The notes: generated from the letters alone by a model not told the origin. 64,000 bases of DNA from Luzula sylvatica (GCA_946800325.1 OX326957.1:57878977-57942976), one strand, 5' to 3'. Positions 1 through 15,474 are shown, counted from the first letter of the stretch. Numbers and translations are program-made.

Positions 1-30
1 GGAATCCCAGAATCCCAGAATTTTTTTGAT

Positions 31-311
31 GACAATACATCTGTTAGCAATCCTCTTCTATTTGATGCATTAGTTCAAAAATTGCTGACAATACATCTCT
101 TTAATGGAATCCCAGAATTCTTTAGAATTATTAGAAAAGGCAAAAAAATTCAGCATATTTTGGTGCATTACTTTGCTGACAATACATCTGTTAGCAATCC
201 TCTTCTATTTGATGCATTAGTTCAAAAATTGCTGACAATACATCTCTTTAATGGAATCCCAGAATTCTTTAGAATTATTAGAAAAGGCAAAAAAATTCAG
301 CATATTTTGGT
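31..311 (+). repeat. 147-bp tandem duplication, two copies
   Basis: A block starting gacaatacatctgttagc at 31 starts again at 178. The copies are identical by eye from 31-164 to 178-311. The 147-bp period is a multiple of three, so an open frame on the plus strand runs through both copies and repeats the same 49-residue unit before stopping at about 324. I do not recognise the peptide. It may be a fragment of a gene or transposon lying mostly outside the window. Confidence 0.85.
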
Positions 312-460
312 TCCGTGGAATTGAGAATGAAAGACATGACCAGACCAGCTGATCCTTACACTGCCACTCATCAGATTTTGGGTCTGCCTTGAGAGGAGAT
401 AAATATTTGCTATTGATATAGCCTAACTTAAATCTGGCCCCAAAGATGAGTTACAACCTT

Positions 461-1451
461 CAGGGCCGGCCCGGGGTTTTGAAATACCCGAAGACAAATT
501 AAGCCAAATTATAAATTGGATCCGCAAATTCATTAACATACTAAAAATTATCAAATATAAAATTCCAAAAATATTACATCAATGTTTTACATAGTTTTCA
601 AATTCAAAATTCAGTGCTCGATTACAATCAAATTCAGTGCTCGTCACAGATTTCAATGCTTGATTAAATTTCAACATACGTAGAAATGCGTTGATCAGAC
701 CAGACATCAGTATTTTTACAACAGATTCATGTAATTTTACATATCACTAAATTACAACAATCAACAGAAAACATATCAGTAATTTTACAACAGTCAACAG
801 AAATGCGCTAGATTAAATTCTGTGCTCGATTTACAACAGTCAACATACAAGTAATTTTACAACAGATCAATAATTTAACATACACGAACCAACATACAAC
901 AGATAAGTAATTTTACAACAGAAAACTCAAAACAGATTTACAAATTACACAAATTCAACAGATTTAAACGAAATCCAACAGATTCAACAGAAATTCAACA
1001 GATTTAACAGAAATTCAACAGATTCAACACAAATTCAACACAAAAACTCAAAATTCAACAGAAAACTCAAAACCCTAGAATCTAGATCGAAGAAACTCAG
1101 AGAGAGAGAGAGAGAGAGAATCGTTGCCAGAGAGTGAGAGAGAGAGAGAGAGAATCGTCGCCAGAGATCGAAGAAACTCAAACCCTAACCCTAGATCGCC
1201 TTCGAATCGCCTTCAAATCGCCTCAATCGTCGCCAGAGAGAGAGAGAGAGAGGGGGGGGGGGGGGAGAAATGAGGAGTCGCGGGTCGGGGTTTGGGTCTG
1301 GATGCGATCATGCGGGTTTGGGTTTGAATGCGGGTTTGGGTTTGGGTTTGGACCCGGCAGTATATAACATGTACCATTAAAAAAATTTGGACCCCCTAAA
1401 TTTTTGGACCTGAGCCCATGCTTCTTGGGCTTTACGCATGGGCCGGCCCTG
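461..1451. mobile_element. Non-autonomous hAT-superfamily element
   Basis: The left end reads cagggccggcccgggg and the right end reads catgggccggccctg, giving terminal inverted repeats that begin CAGGGCCGGCCC. The 8 bases acaacctt lie directly outside both ends (453-460 and 1452-1459), the target duplication length of hAT elements. CAGGG-type ends are common for plant Ac-like hATs. The 991-bp interior holds only simple repeats and no transposase, so it would need an enzyme supplied elsewhere. The intact duplication suggests a fairly recent insertion. Confidence 0.9.
715..1270. repeat. Simple-repeat interior of the hAT element
   Basis: From about 715 to 1065 the sequence repeats short aattcaacagattcaac-like units. 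It is followed by GA microsatellites near 1100-1118, 1134-1151 and 1228-1250, then a run of G at about 1251-1265. Open frames here are repeat artefacts and not genes. Confidence 0.7.
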
Positions 1452-1496
1452 ACAACCTTGACCAAGAAAGATAATTTAACCCATTAGTAAGTCTCA

Positions 1497-2904
<1,408 letters not shown>

Positions 2905-3010
2905 CTCCAAATTTTCAGAAAATCGAAAAGGTTAATGTCGAAATGCAAATCAAAATCAGAAGAAATATTTTTGGTGTATTTGAATAGAAGTGACAATGAA
3001 ATCCGGGCCT

Positions 3011-3018
3011 TACTTATA
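3011..3018 (-). promoter_or_regulatory. Possible TATA box of the OPR-like gene
   Basis: The minus strand reads TATAAGTA about 107 bp upstream of the start codon at 2904, a plausible position for a plant TATA box plus leader. There is no other support. Confidence 0.35.
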
Positions 3019-3024
3019 GTGTTG

Positions 3025-3869
3025 TGATTGTGAACCTCGTTCACTTCGATTTTAATTTTTCTTTCATTTTCGTTGACCCGTTTCTTTTTTCCAATGCTCT
3101 TTGTGTTACTTTCGTTACCTCTGCAAGATTTTATGTGTTCACATATTTGTATCATACTTATTCGAAATGAATATTTCACTTTATCATCATCTCTGTGGCT
3201 TAAACTTACGCCACTAACGACGTCACTCAAAGAGAACCCATTTCTTGTCGAGTTCCACGATAGGCAAATTTTGGCTTCCTGCCTACGGGCCGTTTAATGT
3301 AATATATATTTTTTTTGTCTTCCATTCAACTTTTGACTAAAAAGATTGAAAAAGTTAACATAATAGGATGAGTAATGAGAAATTATAAGAAGGGAAAATA
3401 TACGTTCCCCCGAAAACAGCATCACGTCGTGGCATGTGTCAATTGGGACTCATGTCACAAATCAATTCAATCCCATCCATATACTCTGGATACATGAAGA
3501 TAAAATAATATTAAAAAAATGTGGTGTCATACACATAATTTAATAAGGACAATTTAATTGACACAAACTTTTAGATTTATTTTGTTAGCTATATTAATGA
3601 ATGAATGAGATTGAAAATATATGCCCTTCATATTAATTAATTACAAAATATTATTTCAATATCAGTTAATGAATAAGTTTGGAATTAAAATATTAAAATA
3701 ATTACTTAAATATATATGATAATTGGAAAAAAAAGTTATACATAGAAATAATATTAATTAATTAGTATTTTTGTTCAAATTTGTTTATATGCATGTTAAT
3801 TCCTCAAAATAATAAATTATTAACAAATTAACAAATATATCATAATAGTCTTAACAAATTTTCAAGTGC
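3025..3869. other. AT-rich intergenic DNA without supported gene
   Basis: Upstream flank of the OPR-like gene, then AT-rich sequence up to the 5' break of LINE1. The short open frames on both strands lack start context, motifs or codon structure. Confidence 0.6.
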
Positions 3870-4788
3870 CCTACGCTGGGTCAGTCATGGATACAAGATG
3901 GTTTCCAGAGGCAACCGATTAATGCTGATGAGAGGAAGCTCAAGGTCAGGAATTTATATCAAGACCATATTGAGGAGTGGGATTGGCAAGTCATACACAT
4001 GAAATTCAATAACACACAGTGTCTACAGATAGCACAATCCAATTTCAACCCGATCAAAGATGAGGAAATACAGGATAGACTCATCTGGACTAAATGATCT
4101 AATGAGAATATAAAATGTAACGAACTGTACCAGTGGTTATGGAATCATAAGAATGGTTCCGACCAATCAACACTAAACGCCCATAGAGAATTTTGGAAGA
4201 AGTACTGGGAATTTAAAGGGACCTTTCAAAAATTAAATTGTTTGGCTGGAGAGTCATCCATAACGCTATCCCAACTAAATTAAAACTTAGTAGCCGAATT
4301 CAAGGTATAAACCCTCTATGCCAAATTTGCAGAACAGCCCCTGAATCAAATATACATCTCTTCATTGAGTGCCAATTGGCGTCAGACCTCTGGAACTTAG
4401 CCTTACTTCCCAATTACGTATGAATATGAATCAGTCTAATAATATTTCTATTATGGACTGGTTCTCCAAGTTAAATGAGACACAAATTACATTCATCCTC
4501 CCTCTAATTTGGCAATGATGGAAGGCCAGAAATAAACTGATTTCTGAGAATAAACGAATTAATATCCAAGGAATTATATATCTGGCCAGAATGGATCATG
4601 TAAATGGGGGCTCATATGAATACTAAAATGGATTGGTTCGCAATAGATAATCACAATCAAATTCATATCGAAGATCTAGCATGCTTGGTGGATTTTTCGG
4701 GGGATGAATGGGGGGAGTGTGGGGTGGGTATTATCATAAGAGATCAGACCGATCGAAACTTATGGGTCAAAGCTAGAGGCTTTATGGG
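3870..4788 (+). pseudogene. LINE1 piece 1: reverse-transcriptase C-terminal zinc-binding and RNase H start
   Basis: Broken frames encode the region after the polymerase of a plant LINE ORF2. The zf-RVT-type domain (4238-4423) shows FGWRVIHNAIPTKL, then CQICRTAPES and HLFIEC, the typical C-x2-C...H-x4-C arrangement. Further on (4604-4788) is the start of an RNase H-like domain with GVGIIIRDQT. Stops and frame changes (for example in-frame TGA near 4095) show it is dead. Confidence 0.75.
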
Positions 4789-4811
4789 TATTATCATAAG
4801 AGATCAGACAT
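4727..4811 (+). repeat. 60-bp-spaced local duplication at the LINE2 5' junction
   Basis: The string tattatcataagagatcag first occurs at about 4729 in LINE1 and again at 4789, directly after the target duplication and before LINE2 coding sequence. The second copy lies between target and element, as expected for filler DNA copied from just upstream during insertion. Confidence 0.7.
4770..4788. repeat. LINE2 target site duplication, left copy
   Basis: The 19 bases aagctagaggctttatggg are found here and again at 17591-17609, right after the LINE2 poly-A tail. Removing one copy and everything between restores the reading of the LINE1 RNase H region. Confidence 0.85.
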
Positions 4812-5861
4812 ATCGAAATCAAAGGAATCACATTGGGATTTAGGGGACCTCACTTTACCCATGCAATGTATGCAGATGATTTGATGGTGTATGGCCAAGC
4901 TAATGTACAAGAGGTATTATATATTAAAGAAAATTTTCAAATTTATTCCTTAATTTCCGGACTCACGGTTAACCCTATGAAGTCGAAAATCTGGTTTAGC
5001 AAGTGTACTCCTATGGATACCAAACAAGAGATAGCTGGCTTATTTAGAGCCGCACATGCCGAAAGATCAGAGGTGTATTTAGGATCACATTTGATTAACG
5101 GGAGGAAATTAATAGGTGACTATGACCATTTAATTAATAGGATCAGTGCTAGATTGGCTGGGTGGAAGGAAAAAGTACTTTCGAATGCTGGTAAATTGGT
5201 CCTGACACAATCAGTTATGCAATCTATACCTATATATCACATGGCATCCGAGAATATCCCTATTACGGTTATTAAAAGAATGGAGTCCCAGATTAAGAGA
5301 TTTTTTTGGGGAAGTGCTAATGATACAAATAGGTATTTGGCATGGACTCGATGGAGCAATGTTGTACTCCCGAAGAATCAAGGAGGCTTAGGTTTAAGAG
5401 ATTTGAATTATATGAATAAGGCTATGTTAATGGCTCAGTTTTGGAGGATCATACAAGGTGATGGTGCAATTTGGGTTAAGCAAATACAAACTAAATATTT
5501 TCCGCGTAATACAATTTGGAATTCCAAGAGAACGGCTTACATCTCTAAGTTCTGGGGTTCTATGTTAAAAATCAGAGAAGAATTTAAGGATGATTTACAT
5601 TGGATATTAGGAGAAGGGAAGGAATGCAAGGTATTTGGCCACCCATGGTTTGAAGGAGGTATTCATTCTAAACCAAGAACTGGTGAGCAGAGACGCATGG
5701 TAGTGCATGATCTGTTCAACCTCGATTCGGGTACTTGGGACACGGAGAGAATAAATGGGCTCTTCGATGATCAGATTGCGTATAGAGTTTTACAAACGAA
5801 TTTTGACCCAAATCATAATGCTGGTATCCAAGATAGATTAAGGGGCTGTTTGGATAGTGGC
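4808..5861 (+). pseudogene. LINE2 reverse transcriptase, C-terminal half
   Basis: One open frame carries the catalytic MYADDLM motif (about residues 10-16 of the frame starting 4833) followed by the usual plant-LINE thumb landmarks: SGLTVNPMKSKIWFS, then RLAGWKEKVLSNAGKLVLTQSV, then FFWG and NQGGLGLRDLN. The polymerase fingers and the endonuclease ORF are absent because of 5' truncation. The frame runs on to 5885 only through foreign sequence after 5861. Confidence 0.85.
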
Positions 5862-6351
5862 ATTATACATTACTTTAGTAATTAGAATTCTCGTGTTATG
5901 ATTACCGCAATTGCATTATGATTCTCAATGTTTGGATGTAAGTAATTATGACAAATGTTGTTGCAATTTTTTTTGTTTGGGTAGAACAAAAGAAAGCAAG
6001 TATAGTAACTACAACATATGAAATGATATTCTTGAAAATAATCACTCAATATTTTTTCACAAAAATTAAACTAGATTTCATACATTAAAAGATAAAAATA
6101 TCCATGAACTACTCCAACAAATAGTTTAGATTAAAAATAATACTTCGATAAACAATGAGAAACATTGGAACAAATACTTGATACTAAAGTCTAAATATCA
6201 AATACTAAATTTGTAACATAGTGCATCATACGGCTACGTCACTATCAAAATAACAAAATAAGACGTCACAATTACATAAAATAGGTCACGTCATAAATAA
6301 AATAACAAAATGGACGCAACACATACATAAACCATAAACTACTCCATAATA

Positions 6352-7199
<848 letters not shown>

Positions 7200-8241
7200 T
7201 GTTGGGAATTCACCCGTCCCTGGGCCCGCGCAGCGGATATGTAGGCCCGGTCCGGTTCCCTAAATCCAAGATCACGCCATGACTTCGAGGGTACGATGCA
7301 ATAGAAGGATAGCCGATTACCATCGTGAAATTGATCACGCACGACAGGTTGATCGCTCGCATCCTTTCCTTCTCCGGTGTCACATTGCTGAGTAGCCCAT
7401 GCGTCCCATACCACACGTCTCCCACCGTCTTGACACGCCTCCGGTTGTCTTTGTGCATCCCACGTCCAAGCGCTTCCACCGTCTTTCACTCTCGTTGACG
7501 TTCCTTCGGTTCGATCACAATCGGAGAGCCACAAGTGTCGCTCCTCTACTTGTATCCACCGTGAGTCGGAGTTCGTCGGTCGCGGATGCAACTGCCTAGA
7601 CGCTGCACCGGCGAACTTGCATGATTGAATTGATTCTCCACTCTGAGAAAAACTGTTTTTCTCGTTTCTATCTTTTCGCACTCTTTCTTCACATAGAAAA
7701 ATGTCTCTCTATATTTCTGGATTATTCTGAATAATACCAATCAATTAACTGAATAGAAGAGAGAGAATTATCCTATTTATATCACATAGGATTAGGATGG
7801 GCCAAAATGCATGTATATCCAATATACACCCTTTCACACAGAAAACTGCATGAACCTGTTCAGTATTCTGTCCATACGAAATTGGTAAATTCCTCTGACA
7901 GACATTTAACATACACAAAAGTTGTAGATAATCTTATTATCTACCCAACCCAATTTGGCCTGGACCAATTGGAGTTCGTATGCAAAAGTTATGACTGTTT
8001 TACTAATTCTGTAAGTCATACTGTTGCACCCTTTCGGTATTTCATAGAAACGACACTGGTACTTCGTTCATATGAAATATATTTCTACACGAAGGTTGTA
8101 GATAATCTTATTATCTATCTAACCCAATTTGAACCATTCAAATTGGATTTTGCTACTGAAAGATATGACCACGAATGTACGCTTACATTCGTTTATCCTT
8201 GTGTACACTTTTACGGTTGATCCGAAACTGTATTTCCTCCA
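7200..8241 (-). repeat. Copia-A 3' LTR (left copy)
   Basis: 1042 bp, aligned over its whole length with 14428-15469. It contains two copies of the palindrome agataatcttattatct (7926-7942 and 8100-8116) in the part corresponding to U3 in the minus orientation. The open frames at 7127-7681 and 7807-8220 lie in the LTR and recur in the other copy; they have no protein-family features. Confidence 0.92.
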
Positions 8242-8252
8242 GTGTCCCACTC
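8242..8252 (-). promoter_or_regulatory. Copia-A polypurine tract
   Basis: The minus strand reads GAGTGGGACAC directly before the LTR start, the position of the plus-strand DNA primer in reverse transcription. Copia-B has the similar gagtgggagac at the same place. Confidence 0.7.
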
Positions 8253-11200
8253 AATTTCAAATCTACCTAAAAGGTACTCATGCATATCCAATATGCACGA
8301 TTTTAGAGAATATAGCTCGCGTATCAAATACCAAGCTACGCACATCTTATGTGCCAACTTTATAATCAAGCCCGACTTAGTACGACTCGTTGTGTGACCA
8401 TGTAGGTTCGGTTAACGATGGCAGTAGGCTGTTTCCAAAGCACTACAAGCCCATGAGCGGGATCTAGTCACTCCATCATGGCTACCCATGTTAACACGAA
8501 AAATAATTGTGATCATTGTGCCTATCTCGAATAACGGTTATTAGTTCTCTTGTTAGCGATATCCGTTAATCAAAAGGCATGGTGGTAGTCATCCTTATAT
8601 TTTGATTAACTATACTTATTCCTCGTTTCCGAACTGATTTAACAATTTCAATCGATATTAACCATTAATACCATTGACCGTGGCCACGGTTTTCGTTAAT
8701 CAATTCATCGAGTGGCCTAAGAGATATCTCTTCCTTTCGGAATAAACAATTCATATCTTGGAGACTCATATTGAATTCCGTGTTTCGGACAATACCCAAT
8801 GATGACCGTTTTAGCTCCCTGTTACGGTGAGCGTAAGGTCATATCAAAGTATTGTGTTACGCACGTAACGCAATCAATGGTCCCCTCAAGTATGAAGAAC
8901 CTAATACCCTACTCGTCGCGAGTCCATCCATAATGACTAAACCATGTCATGGTCTCGCGGCTTCGGTCATATCCAATATATGTCACCTAGCATATATCTA
9001 CGTTCCTGATTCGACAAACACCTTTGTCCTATGATTAGCAAAACATAATCATCTCCTCGGCTAACGTACTAGTGTACGTGTTCAGTCTATTCCCTTGTAA
9101 TAGAAATGCTTCTCTCTTAAACAAACTGATCCGCGACTAGGGATGTTTAGAAATGAAACTTTAGGTGTGACGGTTTTGCTGCACATAATCCTCAATTATG
9201 CCGGCGTCCACACAATCTCAAATCAGGGTTCTTGTAATCAAATTACACAACCCGCACACAGTTTTCATATAAGATGAATGCATAAAAATTTAAGTAAACA
9301 AATTTTTTTAAAAGGGATGCATTCATACGGATTAAGTATTTGGTTGATACAACGTTTACCTATGGGTATCTCCATACCCACAACCTGCGAGGACTATCGT
9401 ATTAGATAACTACACTCTACTCTCTTCTTCCTCCTCTAGGTATCTCCATACCCATAGTCATCGCATGACAATCACGCGCGACTAGAGAGAGCGGTTTTGT
9501 AAACGGGTCCGCACGTTGCTGCTAGTGTTAATCATCATAAGGTTTGGAACATTTCCAATACCTACGATCACATCATTTCAGAAAATTTCATGGATCAAAT
9601 GAAATTTTCTAAGTATTGGCTAGAAGTGGTTGTGACCTCGGCATTTTTGGCTTGTACTATTGCGTCTCACGTAATACACAACCATAAATCCGATAACTCG
9701 TGACTACTTCGAGTTTGGTCATGTATCCTTGATCCATACTGCTTCCTTTTGCGATTAATAACCGCAATATACTCGCCTCCGTAAATAGAATAATAAACTG
9801 TTGATCCTGTGGAACCTTTCCACATAACCGTGCTTTCGTTTAGCAAAACATGTACACACTTTGTGATCAAAAGTCGTGCTACATATTTGGACGTGCCAAA
9901 TATTTTGTAAATTGTTGTTGTTATAACTCTTTATAACCAACACGTCCTCCACACCATTATAGATTTAATAAAATCCTGAATTCTTTCTCAAAGTTTTCAA
10001 GGATAAACTTCACCGCTATCAATACAAATCTCGATGGGTTTAAATACACATAACAATTATGTATATATATGTATAACCATTATACATTCACAAGAGTTAG
10101 TCTCATGTAATCACATTACATTCAAACTCGTGTGATTCCCATGAATTTTATTGATGGTGAATTAGACGCTCTATGTCGTTACAAGAAATATAACGCGGCT
10201 CCCACTAACCTTCATGTTTACACAAAGTTTTCATTCGCTCCGACAATGTTATAACAGTTTATAACTTCCTCAAAACGAATATTCCAATTCCGAGAAGCTT
10301 TCTCTAACCCATCATATGGATTGTTAAAGCGTGCATATCATATCCCCGATTCTTATGAATCGACAAAACCGTAAGGTTGTGTCAAGTACACATCCTTTCA
10401 TAAAAAATTATGTCAAGAAATTCGGTTTTGACATCCATTTTGCCACATCACATAGTCATAATATGCGACCATGGCAAGCAGAATTTTGAGAATGTTAAAG
10501 CTTGATGACATGCGAAAACGTTTCTTCATAGTCCAACTATGAATTATTTGAACCTCTTCGATGCGAGCCTCGCTTTGTTATATGCGTATTCCTATCCGTG
10601 TTGGTTCTCATCTTGAAAACTCATTGACATTTCACGGGTCTAACCCTGAAAGTAATGAAATCAAGTTCTAAACTTGATAATTTACACGGATCGAATCTCA
10701 GATTTCATGGCATCTTGCCATATGGAATCATCATTTTCATAGCATCCTTGTAGGATATCAAATCATCATATGATTTCGATCTATCATCATTAGCAACGAT
10801 AAATCCATATTTATCGGCTTATGATATAGCCTACTCGATTTATGAAAAATTCCTTTGTGTGTTCGACTCGTATTCATCAACTTTTGATGAAGTCGTGTCA
10901 ACTTTCATCGGTACAATGTACATTTTCCAGATCTCCAACTCTTTCGAGATTTATTCTACTCCCACTAGCCCACATAGAGATAAGCGACATCAAGTTCCAA
11001 ACTTGTGCGCATCCAGTCCTCCTCTAAGAAGGCATCTCTTCGAGCCATGAAAATCTCATTTTCATCGGGACATTAGAACTAATATCCTTTAGTTTACTTA
11101 AGGATATATGATAAATGAACAATTTTCAGATTTGGGATTGAGTTTGACCGAAACAAATTTCGAAATATATTCACATCCTCAAATCCGTACAAATGACAAC

Positions 11201-14200
11201 TTCGGAACCATTCCGATCCATATCTCATATTGCGTCTTTTGTACCAATTAGAAGGTTTATGGTCCATATCTTATATGCAACCATTCATTAGTGCCGCTGT
11301 CTCAAGGGCGTATCCCCAAAAAAAAAATTTCTTTTTTTTTTTTTTTTTTTTTGGGAGATCCGTTTTACTTATCATTTATCGAACCATGTCCAACATGCGT
11401 TCATTTCCTCTTTTCGAACACATCTCAATGTTCCGAAATGAAGATAATCGTGAAACGATTCCACAATCATGAATGATAATCAATACTTATAACTCAAATA
11501 TCGCCTCTTCGATCCTATCGTAATGCGTAGCTCAAATACTCGCCTTCTCGATCTTATCAAAGGGCTTTGATTTTCTTGCTTAGTTGATTTTGTATTTCAT
11601 TATTGAAACTCTTTGAACATTTCAAAAGTATCCGCTTCGGCACGCATTAAACAGATATTACCGTATCTATTTTAACCGTCTATAAACGTAACAAAATACT
11701 GATAGCCTCCTCTTGCCTCGGAATTTATCGGAACATTTACATCTTAATGTAATTTACAATAATTCGTTGGATCTTTCTCCAACCTTTGGAGAATGATGCC
11801 ATTTGTCGTCTTGCCTAATAAATAAGTATCGCATTAATCAATCAAATATAATTCGAATGATTCTAGCAATCCATCATATGGAATCTAGATACGCGTATCT
11901 CGTTTATATGTCCATGACGGCAACGCCAAAAGAAGCAATCAACTTCTAGGTTTAATCCTCCTCGGATTTCACCGTTCTTTGAGTCATTAGTTTGGACAAT
12001 TCCTTGTCCGAACTTTCTGTTTGGAAAACATTTTCCCAAAATACCCTTAGACATTTATTTCTTTCGATCCCGCCTTTGAATTACAAGGACATCCACGCAT
12101 CTATATGCACTGGATTCCTCGGATGCTTCGAGCATCTCCAATTCAAATTTGAATCGCAGCTTATGCAATCTCGGGATCGACTTATCTATCGAATGCATAT
12201 GATATTCGGTCACGAAGATCAAATCTCGTACCATCAACACATGAGTGTTAATTAAAGACCCATAGGCGTCTCAAAATTAACCTACTCTTTGAGCCGCATT
12301 GAACCATTCAACGCACTCTAGCTCTTGAAATTATTTCATGAGCGTTGTGTTTTATTTTCGTATGCACCCGAATTCTCAAAACATTTTTGAAAATATGCGT
12401 CTTTACATGCCACCACAAGGCACGTAATATCGTTTGATTCCTTCTTAAGTTTATCGAACCCGGCTTTCTCTAAAGCCAAAGCCTCGAGCCCCGAATTTTC
12501 CATTTCCGTGTCCAACACGTTCCTTTAAGTCTAAGAACTATTCTTTGACTATCAAGGTTAAGAACGGTAATTCCGGCCCAAAAGCCATCTATCATATCGA
12601 TCTCATCGATATATTTGGTGTTGCTTAAAACATAATTCTAAACGGATGATGAAAATTAAGCTCCTAACCGTGCGTACTTAATCTATATGCTTATATGATG
12701 ATTATATGTTAATTATATACTAGTGTTATTTTATCGAATCGACAACCCTCATATCGATACGGGACTCTAAGTCCATAACACTTGAGATCCATATTTTGTA
12801 ATCCTCCCACAAGTGACGTAGGCCTATCGAGTGGGATCTCACTTATTTAGGTAGGATATAATCCAATCGTATCATATACGACTCTAAACTTTTATAGAAT
12901 TTCGGTGATGGATCGTATCATATACAATCCCAATTCCGTGTGTGCATTCTATCTATGCCCCGAACTCTAATCGGGTTAGCTTGGACGGTTAAACTAAAAC
13001 CATACTAAACGTATCAACTAGTTTAAATTTAAACATGCCTGACGAAGGCCCAATCCACATTTAAATTATACTAAAGCTTATTGTCCTATTGAACTACGCG
13101 TATACGCATGCCTGACGAAGGCCCAATCCACACGTATATTTGTAAACAAACATGACAACTGTTTATATTGGAGACATCTAGTTATTTTATAATTACGCAA
13201 AATTCTATCATTTCAAATTTCGCTATGAGGGATTTGTTGTGTCATACATCAACTTACTAGGTTTTATATTCACAAGGTTTTCATAAATGCAAATGATTTG
13301 AATTTTTGGGAGGGTAATTATTCTAAATAACTACTATTCTATATGGTAGTATGATTGAATTAATTGATTAGAGATAAAGATAAGCCAAAATGTATGTATA
13401 TCTAATATACACCTTTTCAAATAGAAAACTGCTCGCACCCCTTCAGTATTATGTTGAAACAAAAATCTTAAATCGTTCCAACCTACTTTGAACGTGAACG
13501 AAAGTTCTAGATAATCTTATTATCTTTCCAACCCCAGTGGATTGGACCCGATTGGAATTCGGATGCGAAAATTACGGATGTTTAACTAACTGTATGTCAA
13601 ACAGTCCCAACCTTTCGGTATTTCATTCAAACGACATTGATAATTCGTCCAAATGAAAAAACTTTCTATATCAAAGTCATATATAATCTAATTATCTAAC
13701 TAATCCAATTTAATCCAATCAATTGGGAGTTCCCCACTAAAAATTAGGACAATTTTAGTAAAATACGGACAAACGAAAAGGTAAGTATATCCAATAGACA
13801 CCTTTTCAACCAGAAAACTACAGACACATTTTCAGTATTCTGATGAAACGAAAATATTAAATTGTTCCAAACCGACTTTGAACTAGAACAAAAGTTCTAG
13901 ATAATCTTATTATCTAACTAACCCAATTGGATTGGACTCAATTGGAGTTTCGATGCGACATATACGGACGTTTTAGTCTCTGTATGTCAAACAGTCGCAC
14001 CCTTTCGGTATTCCATAAAAACGACACTTATAATTCGTTCAAATGAAAAACAATTCTGTATCAAAGTCATAGATAATCTCATTATCTAACAACTCCAATT
14101 TGATCCAATCAATTTAGAGTTTCCCACTGAAAATTATCTTAGTTTTACTTACTGTTTCGTATTCTAATTTTCTGCAGATTTTGCCGTTTCTTCCGTTTTC

Positions 14201-14414
14201 GCTCGTTTCTGAAACGATAAATCATGAAACCTTTTCACGATAATTCCTAGATATTCTCAATCAACTTTTGATTGATCTCTAGTGAATTCTATTTGTGATT
14301 TTTAATGAAATTGGAATCTCTATATTTATCATCATGCAAACGGGTATGAATTTTGATAACCCGTGCGTATATCGAATATATGACTGTGATTCGACCCTCG
14401 AATCGATGGCGATC
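8253..14414 (-). pseudogene. Copia-A interior with gag, integrase and RNase H relics
   Basis: Read on the minus strand, recognisable fragments occur in the expected order. A gag piece with DKLKKESNDITCL lies near 12350-12500. A pre-integrase piece with WRCRHGHINE lies near 11900. An integrase piece with SEARGGYQYFVTF lies near 11690-11750, and another with WGYALETAAL near 11240-11330. An RNase H piece with STVMWKGST and GGEYIAV lies near 9720-9860. All are full of stops and frame breaks. About 8253-9240 resembles the 3' non-coding part of Copia-B in inverted orientation. No functional product is possible. Confidence 0.75.
13380..14140 (-). repeat. LTR-derived tandem repeats in the Copia-A leader
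   Basis: Two units of roughly 390 bp (starting near 13385 and 13780) resemble the U3 part of the LTR: both contain gtatatc(t/c)aata(t/g)acacc, a cagtatt block, ccctttcggtatt-like sequence and the agataat...attatct palindrome. Four palindrome copies or near-copies lie at 13509-13525, 13681-13697, 13899-13915 and 14071-14087. The region sits between the 5' LTR and gag. Confidence 0.7.
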
Positions 14415-14426
14415 GCTCTGATACCA
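14415..14426 (-). promoter_or_regulatory. Copia-A primer binding site (initiator tRNA-Met)
   Basis: The minus strand reads TGGTATCAGAGC one base inside the 5' LTR, the common plant Copia primer site for methionine initiator tRNA. Confidence 0.9.
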
Positions 14427-14427
14427 C

Positions 14428-15469
14428 TGTTGGGAATTCACCCGTCTCCGGGCCCGCGTAGCGGATATGTAGGCCCGGTCCGGTTCCCTAAATCCAAGAT
14501 CACGCCATGACTTCGAGGGTACGATGCAATAGAAGGATAGACGATTACCAGCGTGAAAGTGATCACGCACGACGGGTTGATCGCTCGCATCCTTTCCTTC
14601 TCCGGTGTCACGTTGGTGAGTAGCCCATGCGTCCCATACCACACATCTCCCTCCGTCTTGACACGTCTCCGGTTGTCTTCGTGCGTCCCACGTCCAAGCG
14701 CTTCCACCGTCTTTCACTCTCGTTGACGTTCCTTCGGTTCGATCACAATCGGAGAGCCACAAGTGTCGCTCCTCTACTTGTATCCACCGTGAGTCGGAGT
14801 TCGTCGGTCGCGGATGCAACTGCCTAGACGCTGCACCGGCGAACTTGCATGATTGAATTGATTCTCTACTCCGAGAAAAACTGTTTTTCTCGTTTCTCTC
14901 TTTTCGCACTCTTTCATCACATAGAAAAATGTCTCTCTATATTTCTGGATTATTCTGAATAATACCAATCAATTAACTGAATAGAAGAGAGAGAATTATC
15001 CTATTTATATCACATAGGATTAGGATGGGCCAAAATGCATGTATATCCAATATACACCATTTCACACAGAAAACTGCATGAACCTGTTCAGTATTCTGTC
15101 AATACGAAATTGGTAAATTCCTCTGACAGAAATTCAACCTACACGAAAGTTGTAGATAATCTTATTATCGACCTAACCCAATTTGGCTTGGACCAATTGG
15201 AGTTCGTATGCAAAAGTTATGACTGTTTTACTAATTCTGTATGTCATACTGTTGCACCCTTTCGGTATTTCATAGAAACGACACTGATACTTCGTTCATA
15301 TGAAATATATTTCTATATGAAGGTTGTAGATAATCTTATTATCTATCTAACCCAATTTGAACCATTCAAATTGGATTTTGCTACTGAAAGATATGACCAC
15401 GAATGTACGCTTACATTCGTTTATCCTTATGTATACTTTTACGGTTTATCCGAAACTGTATTTCCTTCA
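14428..15469 (-). repeat. Copia-A 5' LTR (right copy)
   Basis: 1042 bp, the same length as the left copy. It ends in ttca at 15469, followed by the gattt target duplication. The palindrome copies are at 15154-15170 (last base changed) and 15328-15344. As the 5' LTR in minus orientation it would hold the promoter. Confidence 0.92.
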
Positions 15470-15474
15470 GATTT

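Larger units (their letters stand above)
7200..15469 (-). mobile_element. Copia-A: decayed full-length Ty1/Copia LTR retrotransposon
   Basis: Two 1042-bp LTRs (7200-8241 and 14428-15469) start TGTTGGG and end in CA on the plus strand and are flanked by the 5-bp target duplication gattt (7195-7199 and 15470-15474). A primer site complementary to initiator tRNA-Met lies beside the right LTR and a purine tract beside the left one, so transcription runs on the minus strand. I count about 30-35 LTR mismatches by eye, roughly 3%. The interior keeps only traces of gag, integrase and RNase H. Confidence 0.92.
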
